Of a stretch of 64,000 nucleotides of DNA, positions 14,531-24,866 are shown in pieces. Source of the DNA: Lophium mytilinum (taxonomy: Eukaryota; Ascomycota; Dothideomycetes; Mytilinidiales; Mytilinidiaceae); NCBI GenBank assembly GCA_010093605.1, contig MU004182.1, forward strand, positions 839,032 through 903,031, given 5' to 3'. The stretch's first letter is position 1, and every line of letters begins with the position of its first letter. Below the pieces are notes generated by a model, which did no database searches, was not told where the DNA came from, and worked only from the letters and a program-made list of their open reading frames with translations. Both the position numbers and the translations under genes were made by a program.

Positions 14531-16079
14531 ATGGTTGTGGACCCGCCCTTAGAGGCGGCAGCTACCGCCAGCTTCCGGCTCCTTGACCTGCCCAAAGAGA
14601 TACGAGACCTCATATACGAGAAGATGTTGGTCCGGGAGAAGATTGGCATCGAGACTGTCGCTATAATTGGTGATGATGACGAAACATCTCCCGGGATAGT
14701 CGCGAAAGCACACCACTCGAGAAGCGTATGGTCATCTCCGGATTACTACGGCGATGAACCAAAAATCATGAGCTTTAGTCTAGGAGCTATATCCAGAGAC
14801 AATATATATGCTTACGACACCTATCAACTGATTAGAGGCGACAGCGCTTCGAAACACGGCCGGGAAAGACCGTATCTCCATTTGTACTTTGCGAACAAAC
14901 AGATACACCCGTATCTCCATGTGTTTTTTGCGAACAAACAGATCTACGGAGAAGCACAGCTCACATTTTACTCAAAGAATACATTCGCTTTCACCAGCGT
15001 TGTTGCATGCGCGGCATTCCTTCACGATCGATCTCTAGAAACACTCCGCACGATCCGCAGCATCAAATTGGGCGTGGAAGAATATATATTCCCAATGGCG
15101 GGTGACGAATCGGACGCACTTTTCAGGCTTCAAGTTCACCAGATGCCTCTTAGCGACATTATCAACCAGCAGATGGCACTCCGTGACCTGGCGTTTCACA
15201 TCCGAGCGACGGTAAGATTTGAGTATGCCGGCGAGGACGATGAGACATGGGATTGGGCCATTCGTGAAAGGGTCGATTACAGCACCGAAAAGCTTTTCTG
15301 GATCCCGGAATGGGTGCTGGAATTTTCAAAAATCAAGAATCTTGACTCTCTTGAGGTTGTTTGGGAATCAGATACGCCCCGCCTTGTTGGACGGTCAGTC
15401 AGGGCCGTTCGACAGATGAGGTCAGCTATGGTCAAGAATGGTGGAAGTCGTATATACCTCAGGAATGAAGGCATCAGGGTTCTCATGAGGCGTCGGTACG
15501 TAAGCCCCCGATACAGATGAAAAGTTTCCTAGCAATCTGTGTGTTTGGATAACTACTCAGGGAGTATTCCGAGACAACCATAGTGGTGTCTTGGAATCTC
15601 CTGAAGAAGTCTCTCACGCAACAGTTGTTACAAGAAACCAATATCGGTTTCCTCTCTCTCGTTCTAAAAGATTTGCTAACCTTATTGCCACCTTAAGTCA
15701 TCAGGGGTTTCGCATTGACCACCGCCCCAGTGACCGCTTCATGACGGTTCACATGCAAGCCGATCAACATGGCAGAAGCAACGTTCGGCAGCGCGAAGAC
15801 GCTCTCTGGGACCCCGAGTTGGAGTGCTGTCATTGCAATCGGGATGAGGAGACCGACCCATGTGCTTGCCAGAAGGAGCTAGGAGCTGGGAAGGCAGTTG
15901 GGGCAACGGAGCAGACTCATGGAACTTCATCGGATGTGTCTGCTAGTATTCAAGACACTACAGAACACGGAGAAGGCAACGGTGAAGATGAGAACGGCAA
16001 CGAAGGCGACGAGCAAGACAACAACGGCATTGGCGAAGATCCTGATGGCTTGAGCGTCCATGGTTGGGAGGGACGATGA
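14531..16079 (+). CDS. 2EXR/F-box-like protein, unknown function
   Basis: The main exon runs 14531-15495 and starts MVVDPPLEAAATASFRLLDL, followed by PKEIRDLIYEKMLVRE, the LPxEIRxxIY motif. Later motifs are FANKQIYGEAQLTFYSKNTFA, ETLRTIRSIKLGV, ETWDWAIRERV, LDSLEVVWESD and YLRNEGIRVLMRR. A gtacgtaag donor at 15496 ends this exon. The paralogue's tail suggests that the frame at 15705-16079 (FRIDHRPSDRFMTVHMQADQ, then an acidic Glu/Asp/Gly/Asn-rich end) belongs to the same protein through one or two further introns, which I could not fix. A 13-residue segment is tandemly duplicated within the exon (separate entry). It is divergent from and clearly paralogous to the interrupted gene to the left. 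Such genes are numerous in Pezizomycotina and mostly uncharacterised. Confidence 0.7.
14870..14947 (+). repeat. 39-bp in-frame tandem duplication inside the 2EXR gene
   Basis: Two 39-base units lie back to back (14870-14908 and 14909-14947). Both begin ccgtatctccat and share ttgcgaacaaacagat, with a few substitutions. They encode PYLHLYFANKQIH and PYLHVFFANKQIY. The second is followed by GEAQLTFYS, as expected after this motif in the paralogue (FLANRQVYSEASPVFYS), so the extra copy is the insertion. Confidence 0.9.
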
Positions 16080-16122
16080 AGCGAAGGAGACTTGACAACC
16101 GAAAATGAAGAACAACACTTCT

Positions 16123-17111
16123 CTAAACTACACTACTCGGATCCAAAGCGGGCTCATGCGCTTTCCGATTGATCGTATGCAGAATGTCCTCGTGCTCGTC
16201 CGTCTCGTTCAACTGCATCTCGCGCTCATGCTTCCGCTTAACCCTCGACAGCACCAGATCATTATACGCCACGAACAGCAGCCCCATAATGAGCGTGCAA
16301 GACCCGGTAACACAGACAGTGACTTTAGCCGTGATGCTCCACTGCCGATTCTGCGCTGTGTACACACTCACGAGCGTGTTGACGAGGCCGGCGAGGCTGT
16401 TGAGGCAGCCGGGTCTGGCTGACATAATTACGTTAGCTATGTTGCACAGTTGAATTGGGACAGGAGATGTATCCAGCCAGTGACGTTGTGCCCAGATAAA
16501 AAGCCGATAAGAACCCATGGTGGGTGGACTGCTTCGAGCGTGATGAGGAGTGTGAACCCAGCCCGCCTGCATATGCAGCTAGCCACACCACGCACACTGG
16601 ATACGAGGCGCCATGCCGCAGCCGTCGTAGCGCGAACTGTGCTAGGATCGTCCCGGACGGGCCGTCCTTCAGAGCGGCCAGCGCACGAACACGTTGCATG
16701 CATGGCCGTCTGCCAGGTACGACACGTCAAAGGGCAGAAAGGGGTATAAACCTCGCTCAGAACGCCCTTAAAGCCCGCTGGCGCCCGCGCAAAGCATCCA
16801 GCACTCCTCACCTCCAGGCCTCGACGAGCAGAGGAGCGCCATGATGCCGTGTGCTCCCGTCGGGCCTCGATCAGCTGGAGCCAGACGGGTCACATGGCCG
16901 TGTAAGCCACGCTCTCCCAGACTTACCAATCCAGGCCGTTCCCACCCTCCTCGTCGCAGCGCGCAGCCCCATTGGCGGGTGTGGCCGGCGCACAAGGTAC
17001 AGAGTATGAGTCTTTTCTTGATCCGGCGGCGTCATGCATTTCTTCTTCGTTTTCCTGCTGTCGGCCCAGTCGCCGCAGACCCGCTGCCTGCCCGGCTGTT
17101 GGCGATGCCAT
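16123..17111 (-). CDS. Probable multi-exon membrane protein gene, structure unresolved
   Basis: The best-supported piece is the last exon, about 16419-16123. It follows a clear acceptor (gctaacgtaattatgtcag) and encodes RPGCLNSLAGLVNTLVSVY, a hydrophobic segment around VTVCVTGSCTLIMGLLFVAY, then a basic and acidic cytosolic tail (RVKRKHEREMQLNETDEHED). Upstream there are further hydrophobic stretches in two frames (TLLITLEAVHPPWVLIGFL; FLSAFYLGTTSLAGYISC) and a strong gtaagtctggg donor at about 16926 preceded by an open frame from 17111. This pattern suggests a gene of three or more exons with membrane segments, but I could not join them in frame and do not recognise the family. GC content is high here, which inflates chance ORFs. 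Confidence 0.35.
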
Positions 17112-17396
17112 GACGCCGGGGCCCAGCGCGCGTCCAAGGTCCCCGACCAGCCCTACACCTTTCCTTATCTATCGATAAGTAGCCAGATGCCCTGAAACCC
17201 GACTCATTCATCGCCCACCGTCATTGGCTCCCCATCCACGCCCATAAGAAGGGGCGCAGCTCTCTCCATTTGGGGCCGATGATCGCGGGCGTCCAATGTT
17301 GGCTGTCGTCGACTGCAAAACCGGCACCTTATCCCTTCGTTTGCTTCAGAGCCAGAAAACACCAGCCGGAGACCCCACCAGTTTGCGCGCATCGCC

Positions 17397-18356
17397 ATGT
17401 GCTGGTGTTGGCCCTTCTCCGGCAAACCCCCTCCCCCAAAGAAGAAGAAGAGCAGGCCCAGGAGCAGCGAGTCGAGAAGCGAGAAGCATGCATATGACAG
17501 CCTCGACGCTGAGCCCGTCGTGGTCGCATATCCGGCGCAAGAACCACTCATACCGAAAGAACCACGCCGCGCGCGAGAAACTCGAACCCGCGAACCAAGA
17601 ACCCCACGAGAGGCGAGACCTCCGCAAGAAACTCGGAGAGCGCGCGAACCTAAATCGTCCCGTTCATCCCCCAAGTCGCCAGAGAAGCGGTCGCTAGAGA
17701 AGCGGGCAGTCCGAGAGACTCCGCGCCCTCGCGATGCGCGCAGGCCCACAGTCCAACTCCAAGTGCCAGACCGCTGGCACCGACCCGTAGAGCCAGCAGA
17801 CAGCCCCAGCTCGTCCACAGAAATGCTGCTAAACCCGCGCCCCGACCGCTCGCGCCAGCACAGGCAGCGGCACAGCCGGTCGTCCACCAACACGCTCAGG
17901 GGACGCGGCGCAAAGCGCGATCCACCCAGCAGCTCCAAGTCCAAGAAGTCGTCGAAGCCAGAGACCAAGAAATCGCAATGGACACGCATCCCGTCGCCGC
18001 CCAAGTCGACGTCGAGACGCGATGCGCCGGCGCAGTCGCAACAGCGGTCGCCGCGCCAACACCACTCGTCACGCTCGTCGCGCTCGAGGACGCCGAATAC
18101 CACGGCTAGACGCGTGCCGGACCGTCGTTTTGCGGTGCTTGCGGCTACGAATGAGGCGCTGGAGGATATCAGGCGCGAAGCGTTCACGTATCCGTCCCCT
18201 CCCCCGCGCACCCAGCGGGTCCAACGGTACCAAGGAGTGGCTATCGAGACTGCTGCTATCCCTTTTCACTGGGATTGCATATCCAACTCTTATCAACCGA
18301 CGGTTTCGGAAACATCTCGGTCAACGGGGACTCGACATCGAAGGTCGAGGCGGTGA
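17397..18356 (+). CDS. RS/Pro-rich protein with Cys-rich N-terminus, unknown function
   Basis: A single 319-codon frame starting MCWCWPFSGKPPPPKKKK. The first residues hold two Cys next to aromatic and basic residues, a pattern often lipid-modified (palmitoylation) at membranes. The rest is highly charged and disordered: many SR/RS, RE and PR dipeptides and KSKKSSKPETKK-like basic blocks. A less biased end includes RRFAVLAATNEALEDIRREA. The opposite strand also carries a long frame (17204-18211), so strand choice is not certain. I prefer plus for its start and its ordered C-terminal segment. The very end may be altered by an intron. No family was recognised. Confidence 0.45.
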   Translation: MCWCWPFSGKPPPPKKKKSRPRSSESRSEKHAYDSLDAEPVVVAYPAQEPLIPKEPRRARETRTREPRTPREARPPQETRRAREPKSSRSSPKSPEKRSLEKRAVRETPRPRDARRPTVQLQVPDRWHRPVEPADSPSSSTEMLLNPRPDRSRQHRQRHSRSSTNTLRGRGAKRDPPSSSKSKKSSKPETKKSQWTRIPSPPKSTSRRDAPAQSQQRSPRQHHSSRSSRSRTPNTTARRVPDRRFAVLAATNEALEDIRREAFTYPSPPPRTQRVQRYQGVAIETAAIPFHWDCISNSYQPTVSETSRSTGTRHRRSRR

Positions 18357-19093
18357 ACGGCGTTACGTCACGTGCTGAGCGCGTGACCATCCACGTACTA
18401 TAGTGGATGAAGTCTGGCGCCAGCGTTGTTATTTGACCAAGCATGGCTCAAAAGGCATGCTCCCCTCAGCTGCCTTGACGCAACCTCTATTCTACAATCT
18501 CGACGACGCTATTGGCAGAAGAAGTGAGCGCAGAGGGGGACGCAGAGAGATGGAACTGTTACCACCATTCACCACAATTAGGACTGATTCAGCATATACG
18601 CAAGACGTAGGGAGCATATTGGCAGCATATAGGGCGTTTTCGGCATTGTTTTTAACGGATAGGCTGGACCCGGCGTTCACATAACATGTAATTCTTGCAC
18701 CAAATACCCCACGTAGCATTGAATTGATATTTTGGAACATTCATGGCTCTGCGAAGAAGATGAGGATTGTACTGACGAATTGTCTAGTCTGTTAGATGTA
18801 TGCTCGTGGACCATTTTTGCCTATGTTGGGGCCATGAAGGCACCCCCTGCGCCGCTTATACGTCCTAAACATGCCTCGCTGGGGATATGTTAATTTCCAT
18901 ATCCCATTCCAAAGCCAAAGGCTATAGAATGGAGAGTTGTTCAGAGGCTGTGAGCTACTGGTTTCGTGCGCTTCATTAATAGAGTTGAGATTTCCATTCC
19001 ATGCTGGTGACTAGGTATATATAACGCCCAAGACCCCCAGTCCCCCAAAAACGCCGACGCTATGCAGCACAAAAAGACCCTTCGTGACTTTCT
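18357..19093. other. Intergenic region
   Basis: About 740 bp with only short frames on either strand. The right end is probably the 3' UTR of the minus-strand LPxELR gene. Nothing else was recognised. Confidence 0.5.
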
Positions 19094-20206
19094 TTAGTCA
19101 ATGTTCTCTCCGTACACTTCATTGCCACTGCTCATCGTTCTTCTGGCGACAAGATTTTGCACCAAGCGTGCCACTGGCGGCCCGATCGCTGCCCCCCTAC
19201 CTCCCGGAGAACTGCTCCCCAAGGAACTTCTCCCAGACGACAACCACTCCCCTCCAAAACTCGATCTCGGCGAGCTCAACGGCGAGCTCAAAGGCGAGAC
19301 GAACCCAATAGAGCTCCTAGGCGACCCAGACCCCCACCGCTCCCTCCTCGGCGAGCTCCCCGGCGACTCGCCGCCACTACTCCCCAAACTCCTCCGATGC
19401 CTCCCCATCCTCTCCGCCGGATCCGCCACCGCCGCCGTCAGAAACGGCCGCTCCCGCCTCATCAAGTCATATCCAGACGTCGAGTCCGCAGCCAGCGCCT
19501 CCTCCACCTCCACCTCAGTCGCGGAAAGCGCGTCGGTCCTCCGCGGCCAGCACCCCAGAAACTCAACCCTCAGCGCGCGCCGCTCCCTCTCTCCCCCGTC
19601 TTTGTTTAAGGTGAGCAGGTAGATGCCTCGCTCGCGCGGCGACCGCTCGCCCGCCGCCGCCGGCTCCCCTGTCCACTTCCGCTGCAGCTCGAAGCGCGCG
19701 CTCGGCAGGATGTCGCGCAGGCACGAGAGGATGTGGGGGAGTTTGTTTTCGAGGATGAAGCGGAAATCGGTGGTAGTGGTGGCGCCGACGCCGCGTCGCT
19801 CGAAGAGGACTACGATTTCTTCCAGCGCGGGGAGGGTGTCGGCGAGTTGGGAGATGTTCTCGAGGAAGAGGGAGAGGGCGCGCGGGTAGACGAGGGAGGG
19901 GATGCGGTGGGCGGCGATTGTGAGGCTGGAGATGCTGCGGAGGAGGATTGGAGGCGGAGAGGAGGCTTTGAGGGCGGAGAGGAGGGCGCGCGCGCGGTGA
20001 AAGGTTGTGAGGAAGGACGTGGTGTTGTAGGCGAGGAGGGCGGCTTCCTGGTGGATTTGGCTGCAGGTCTGGAGGAGGGAGAGGGCGTGGGTTGGGAAGG
20101 TGACGCGTGGGTCGGAGATGGACGCGGTGAGGTGGTGGCGGGAGGTGAAGACGTGGTGGTAGATTTGATTGCGGAGCTCGGCGGGGAGGGTGAGGAGGGT
20201 TTTCAT
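19094..20206 (-). CDS. LPxELRxxIY (2EXR/F-box-like) protein with Ser-rich tail
   Basis: An intronless 370-residue frame starting MKTLLTLPAELRNQIYHHVF, the motif shared by fungal 2EXR/F-box-like proteins. It is followed by ALSLLQTCSQIHQEAALLAY and FHRARALLSALKASS. A middle region of predicted helices (LENISQLADTLPALEEIVVL) resembles the end of the domain in relatives. The last 120 residues are low-complexity Ser/Gly/Pro/Arg (GSSGGESPGSSPRRERWGSG) and likely disordered and phosphorylated. Its GC content is well above that of the flanking noncoding DNA. Family function is not established; F-box-type adaptors of ubiquitin ligases are one possibility. Confidence 0.7.
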   Translation of the reverse strand: MKTLLTLPAELRNQIYHHVFTSRHHLTASISDPRVTFPTHALSLLQTCSQIHQEAALLAYNTTSFLTTFHRARALLSALKASSPPPILLRSISSLTIAAHRIPSLVYPRALSLFLENISQLADTLPALEEIVVLFERRGVGATTTTDFRFILENKLPHILSCLRDILPSARFELQRKWTGEPAAAGERSPRERGIYLLTLNKDGGERERRALRVEFLGCWPRRTDALSATEVEVEEALAADSTSGYDLMRRERPFLTAAVADPAERMGRHRRSLGSSGGESPGSSPRRERWGSGSPRSSIGFVSPLSSPLSSPRSSFGGEWLSSGRSSLGSSSPGGRGAAIGPPVARLVQNLVARRTMSSGNEVYGENID

Positions 20207-20521
20207 GCTGATGAAGGGTGATGGATTAGGTGTGTCCAGTGGTACTGGGATGAGAGTGAGTGGTAGTTAGCTGGTTAGCATTGGGAGGAAACGGCATTAT
20301 ATATTGTAGCCTCGGCGGTCTGGACGAGGCTGAGGAGCTAGGGCGGTGTGCATGGGTTGCGCGCTGGCGTCCGGAAATGTGAATTGGCATTAGAGCCCGA
20401 AACGGCTTAGGTCCTCCATCGGAAGTTCCAAGCACCGCCAAAGCTTACGTTTACGTATCTTCTTGAGCTGTCGAGCACCCGAAAAGCTTCCAAAATACTA
20501 GTAAACCCCAGTGCTGCCACA
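20207..20521. other. Divergent promoter between LPxELR gene and SWP1
   Basis: About 315 bp between two head-to-head genes. There are no further coding features. Confidence 0.4.
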
Positions 20522-21499
20522 ATGCGTTTCTTTCGTTCCATTCTGCCCTCTCTTCTGGTGTCCGGCGCCTGTGTTGTCTCCGCAGCCTCGTCCTGGGGAT
20601 TTGAAGATGCCACCTTGACGGTCCAGAGCAAAGGTGCAGGTGTTGGAGGGGGTCTGAAGGAGAAGTATGCTCAACCCATTACCCTCAATATGACCTAGAG
20701 ATTAATCAAAATTCTTTCTCTAGGCTATCCATCAATTCGCCATTGTCAAAGCAGGTCACCTTAGGGGCGACCGATACACTCAAGATATTCCTTACGACAA
20801 CAGATGGGAAAAAGGCAAAGCGCCCACATCAGGCATTCCTCACTGTCACTGAGCAGGCTTCGGGTCTGGAAGAATCCTTCATCTTCAGCGTCAAGGACAG
20901 TGGCAAAGGAAAAGTAGAATTGGTACGATCGGTAGACCCAATGTGTAGTTCGTTCAACTGACAAAAGACAGACACATAAGGATATCCCCACACCGCTCCT
21001 CCTAGCCTCCGAGCCTCTCACAGCATCCCTCGTCATTGCCTCTTTTGGCTCATCGACTCCCTACAGAAGCAAAGCCTTCGAAATCACAATCGAGCGCGAT
21101 CAAAACGCCCCAATTGCCGCTGGCGAGAAGCCTGTTCGATACGGCAAGCTTGAGGAAATCCACCATATCTTCCGCTCCGACCCCAAGTCGCCTCCAAAGA
21201 TCATCACTTTGGTGTTCACAGCTGCGGTTCTCGGGGCTCTCCCGGTTTTGTTCGGCGTTTGGCTCACCCTCGGTGCCAACGTCAACCACATCTCCAAGGC
21301 CCTTGGCAGCGCTCCTGTATCGCATGCCCTCTTCTTTGGGTCCATTGTTGCGCTGGAGGGCATCTTCTTCCTATACTATACTAGCTGGAATCTGTTCCAG
21401 ACGTTGCCCGCCGCGGCAGCTGTGGGATCAGTGGCATTCTTGAGCGGCAGCAGAGCGCTGTCTGAGGTCCAGGAACGGCGTTTAGCTGGACTAAGGTAG
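20522..21499 (+). CDS. SWP1: Oligosaccharyltransferase subunit SWP1 / ribophorin II
   Basis: ER membrane subunit of the N-glycosylation oligosaccharyltransferase. Three exons, 20522-20664, 20724-20922 and 20972-21499, join in frame to 289 residues. The first 22 residues (MRFFRSILPSLLVSGACVVS) are a signal peptide. The lumenal part reads SSWGFEDATLTVQSKG, LGATDTLKIFLTTTDGKKAKRP and HQAFLTVTE. It ends with LEEIHHIFRSDPKSPPKII before three membrane segments (LVFTAAVLGALPVLFGVW; HALFFGSIVALEGIFFLYY; LPAAAAVGSVAFLSGSRAL). This is the C-terminal layout of the family, and the length fits fungal Swp1. Introns are 59 and 49 bp with good consensus. Confidence 0.93.
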
Positions 21500-22017
21500 A
21501 CTGTATCATGGAGCAGTAGTACGATGAAAACGTGTTTCGGGGATGAACTGGAGTCTGGCTTCAAGGCTGTATTATGCACCAAAAGTATCGTGTAAGATGA
21601 AGGCCGGGTTTCTCATGGGTCTTATGCGTGGTATCTTCAGGGGCACCTAGATAGATGGATAAGTGCCCAGTGTTTAGAGATTGCGGCACATATCTTCAAA
21701 AATCAAGACTAAATGTGAAACATGGGGGCCGAATTATATGCCAAGACGTGTGCAACTCCACGCGGGGCTGAGTCTTGACAACTCCACGTCAGGTCAGAGT
21801 GGTAACCCAACCTTCTCAAGTGGCCCTGCAAGTTCTCTATACATTACTACTAGCATTCTCTTCGCTATTTGAATTTCCTTTATGTCACAACATTGACCGC
21901 TTTTGTAGGCAGTAAGAGGAGCCTAAACGGCCTGTCCAGTCCACGGCCGTTGCCTTCATGGGAGATACACTGGCCTAGTACATCGGATTACTGTATCTTG
22001 TTCACCGTTCTTCCAAT
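21500..22017. other. Intergenic region between SWP1 and kinase gene
   Basis: About 520 bp between two plus-strand genes. It holds the SWP1 3' UTR and the promoter of the kinase gene. No other feature was recognised. Confidence 0.5.
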
Positions 22018-23799
22018 ATGGAGGCCCAAGTATCTCGATTGACACGGCCTCCGCCATCACCTTCAAGAAGCACTGCCAACGGACTCCCACGTCTCCAGAT
22101 ACAAGATTTCTCCTCGCCGGATAAGCCAGACAACTACAGGATCTCACCCATGACACTTGTCTCCGGAGAGACTATTCACTTCTCGACCATCTGGGATGAC
22201 TGGTCTGGACGCGGAAGTCACGTTGACTTTGGCCCTAACGAAAAGGTTCCCTTGGAGCAAGGCCGCTTCTTAGGCCACGGAGTTATGGGAGGTGTTTACG
22301 AGACTCACTGTAAAGGTGTTGCGGTAGCTTGGAAGAGGAGGTACTGCCGTAAGAAGATTACCGATGCAGAGATGAGGGAGATCAGCATCTTGAAGAAGCT
22401 CAGCCACCATCATATCATTCAGTTAGTCGGGACATACACCCAGCCATCAACTCGAGGCCAGTTTCTGGGTTTGCTATTGTGGCCCGTTGCGATTTGTGAC
22501 CTAGCGACGTTCTTCGAAGACATGGAAGAAGCGGATCTCGACTATCAGGCCATTGGAGAGGATCGAAGCAATCGCTTCAGAGCTCTTGGTCTCCCGGATA
22601 CCTATAAAGAATTTCAGCCTTGGGGCGATAAATATCTGATCTCAAAATTCGGGTGCTTATGCAAGGCCATTGAGTATCTTCACAGCCAAAAGATTCGCCA
22701 CAAGGACCTTAAACCATCAAATGTTCTGCTTGGTCGGGACAACTTATGGCTCACCGATTTTGGAAGCTCCACGGATTTCTCTATGCTCTCTATGAGTGCA
22801 ACTGAAAATGGAGAGCGCGGGACTCCCAAGTACTTCGCGCCCGAAGTAGCTGCGTATGAACCAAACGGGCGTGCCGCGGATATATTTTCCTTAGGTTGCA
22901 TATTCTTGGAGATGCTTGAGCTGTTGAGGATTGGAACTTTGCATGCTTTGAAAGATCTACGAACTGACCAGGATGGATCATTCCAAGCAAATCTACACCG
23001 GGCCCAGGAATGGTTCATTCTGGCTGGCGATACTACTACCATGAACCACAAGCGCTTGCTGTGCGAGGTCCAGCTCATGCTGGCCCGAGACCCAGCCATG
23101 CGGCCTACCGCAGCGGACTTGGCTAGACGGCTCGATTACATGAATCAATTCGATTATGATGCCGAAGCAGGCATATTCAACTTGTTCGGCGAATGCTGCG
23201 GGACCTCCTATATCACAGAAGAAAAACACAGAAAAATAACTACCCCTCTTCAAGATCAAGTCGCCTCATTGCGAATTGAGCAACGTTCGACGCAGGTCAA
23301 ACTCGAAGCTGCTCTCAAAGAGATAGAACACCTCAAGTCGAAAGTGTCTACTCCCTCACCTAGCAACATTTCATATTCCAATCGTCTCAAGTCGGAAATA
23401 AAGAGCCCCGGGCGTGAAATCACCATTCCTACAACGGTAGGGCATTGCTGTCAATGTTCCAATGGCCCGTTCAACATCATTAAGATTGACAATGGTGACT
23501 GTCCATTCTGCGCGCATTCCCTGTGTCCTGAATGTCCTCGCCAGTTTCTCAGTTTATCCCTGAACCCAAAAATGGGAGAGGGCGATGCCATTATCTCACC
23601 AAACACAGATGGCACTTCAGTGACCAATTACAGCAGAAATGAGGTTCCCGACGGATTTTGTCTTGATCCTTATACGAAGGACGAAATGGAATACGAAAAT
23701 CTAGAAAACCGACGGCGGATGGAAAAAGACCGACAGTGGCGCTTGGAGCGAGCAGACCATGGGAGGTTGTCTCTTATTCGGGATGTGATGGGCATGTAG
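22018..23799 (+). CDS. Serine/threonine protein kinase with C-terminal Cys/His motif
   Basis: An intronless 593-residue protein. The kinase domain spans about 80-370: Gly loop GHGVMG (86-91), ATP Lys in VAVAWK (K106), catalytic loop HKDLKPSN (Asp at 230, HKD in place of HRD), DFG at 247-249, GTPKYFAPE in the activation segment and ADIFSLGCIFLEML. A coiled-coil-like stretch follows (RIEQRSTQVKLEAALKEIEH). A Cys-rich block with CCQCSNG, CPFCAHSLCPEC could bind zinc. The C-terminus is charged. All key catalytic residues are present, so it should be active. This kinase type, with a trailing zinc-like motif, is common in filamentous fungi and unassigned; the target is unknown. Confidence 0.85.
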   Translation: MEAQVSRLTRPPPSPSRSTANGLPRLQIQDFSSPDKPDNYRISPMTLVSGETIHFSTIWDDWSGRGSHVDFGPNEKVPLEQGRFLGHGVMGGVYETHCKGVAVAWKRRYCRKKITDAEMREISILKKLSHHHIIQLVGTYTQPSTRGQFLGLLLWPVAICDLATFFEDMEEADLDYQAIGEDRSNRFRALGLPDTYKEFQPWGDKYLISKFGCLCKAIEYLHSQKIRHKDLKPSNVLLGRDNLWLTDFGSSTDFSMLSMSATENGERGTPKYFAPEVAAYEPNGRAADIFSLGCIFLEMLELLRIGTLHALKDLRTDQDGSFQANLHRAQEWFILAGDTTTMNHKRLLCEVQLMLARDPAMRPTAADLARRLDYMNQFDYDAEAGIFNLFGECCGTSYITEEKHRKITTPLQDQVASLRIEQRSTQVKLEAALKEIEHLKSKVSTPSPSNISYSNRLKSEIKSPGREITIPTTVGHCCQCSNGPFNIIKIDNGDCPFCAHSLCPECPRQFLSLSLNPKMGEGDAIISPNTDGTSVTNYSRNEVPDGFCLDPYTKDEMEYENLENRRRMEKDRQWRLERADHGRLSLIRDVMGM

Positions 23800-23850
23800 A
23801 TGGTTTGGGAGGAGTGTAACGTGTCGTACGTTAGAACGTCTATAACTCAA

Positions 23851-23940
23851 GTGCGCATCTCGTACTTTTCCAACCTTCCACGAAAGAGACTCTGTCTGCG
23901 TCTCTTCCAACCCGAATCCAGCAATTACATAGCTTTAGCT
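23851..23940 (+). repeat. Degraded dispersed repeat, copy A
   Basis: It shares an ordered set of short blocks with copy B about 1 kb downstream: gcgcatctc, cttccac, gagac, gcgtctc, cca, cag and tagc. Many differences are T or A here against C or G in copy B. Some resemble repeat-induced point mutation, but not all are transitions. Confidence 0.5.
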
Positions 23941-24866
23941 TCAAACCGTATTTCCGCATTCCGTCCGTAATGGCAATTTCGCGGCAGCCTATCACCATCC
24001 ATAGGAGTTGAATATCCGGCACTTCATAATGGTTACGTACCTTTTGCTATTACGGTCAAGCATCCGTCTCAGCTTTCATGATAAATGGAACCGTACCTTC
24101 TACCGCCTGGAAATCGAATTCTGGAGGTGTAGTAAGTCCATTTCTGATAGCTTACTGTTTGAATATCGCTATCGAGTGTGGGGTGTTCAGGCTAGCGTCA
24201 CAAAGGCGTTTGTGATGGTTTCCAGACATGATTTCAATTGTCGGATGGCCCGGCCTCTTCTAGTGAGAGCTATTGTCGCGTTGTAATTTAGGCCCAACTC
24301 GACTTGCTGTGTATCGGGTTGAGATCGCCGGAGGCATTCCGAGGACATTCTATAAGAGATCTCGTTCAATGGTGGAGCGTGAGGCGCTACGAGGAGATAC
24401 GCTGGGCTTAGGTGCACTGGTCTACCACTGCTTGGAGTGCTCTGAAAAGGTTTCACAAAGTCCAAAGCTAAGAGGTTCTATCTCTTTCACCATTCTAAAA
24501 ATGTATCAAAGCACAACAAGCAGCGGCAGACCGGTGTATATAAGCCGTAATGCCTGCTAAGTGTGCCACCTTTTCTATGACCAGCGTGGGAGAGTTCGTC
24601 TCGAATGAACTTCTGGGGTGGGGCCACGATTTGGCGGACTGGTGTTGGTGGCATAAACACGATAGGCATAGTGATGAAAAGAAGGATGATTGCAAGGAAG
24701 AGAGGGGGCGATTGCGGAGGAAGGAGGGGGGAGAAGACGCTGTTGGGTTGCGATCTCATTCAGATAGAAGATTTTCGGGTTACAAGCATACACATTCAAG
24801 GCCTGCCTCTGGTTAAGAATGACGGCTTTTGCATCCAGAATTAGCCTCCATAGCGCTCAGAATATT

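Noticed and set aside
17204-18211. 335-codon minus-strand frame opposite the RS-rich ORF
   Set aside because: Cys/Arg/Gly-rich shadow composition, mirroring the RS codons of the plus strand; the plus frame has the better start and C-terminus.
19101-20221. Long plus-strand frames opposite the LPxELR gene (19101-19622, 19157-19609, 19733-20221)
   Set aside because: High GC produces open antisense frames; none shows family features, while the minus frame has the LPAELRNQIY motif.
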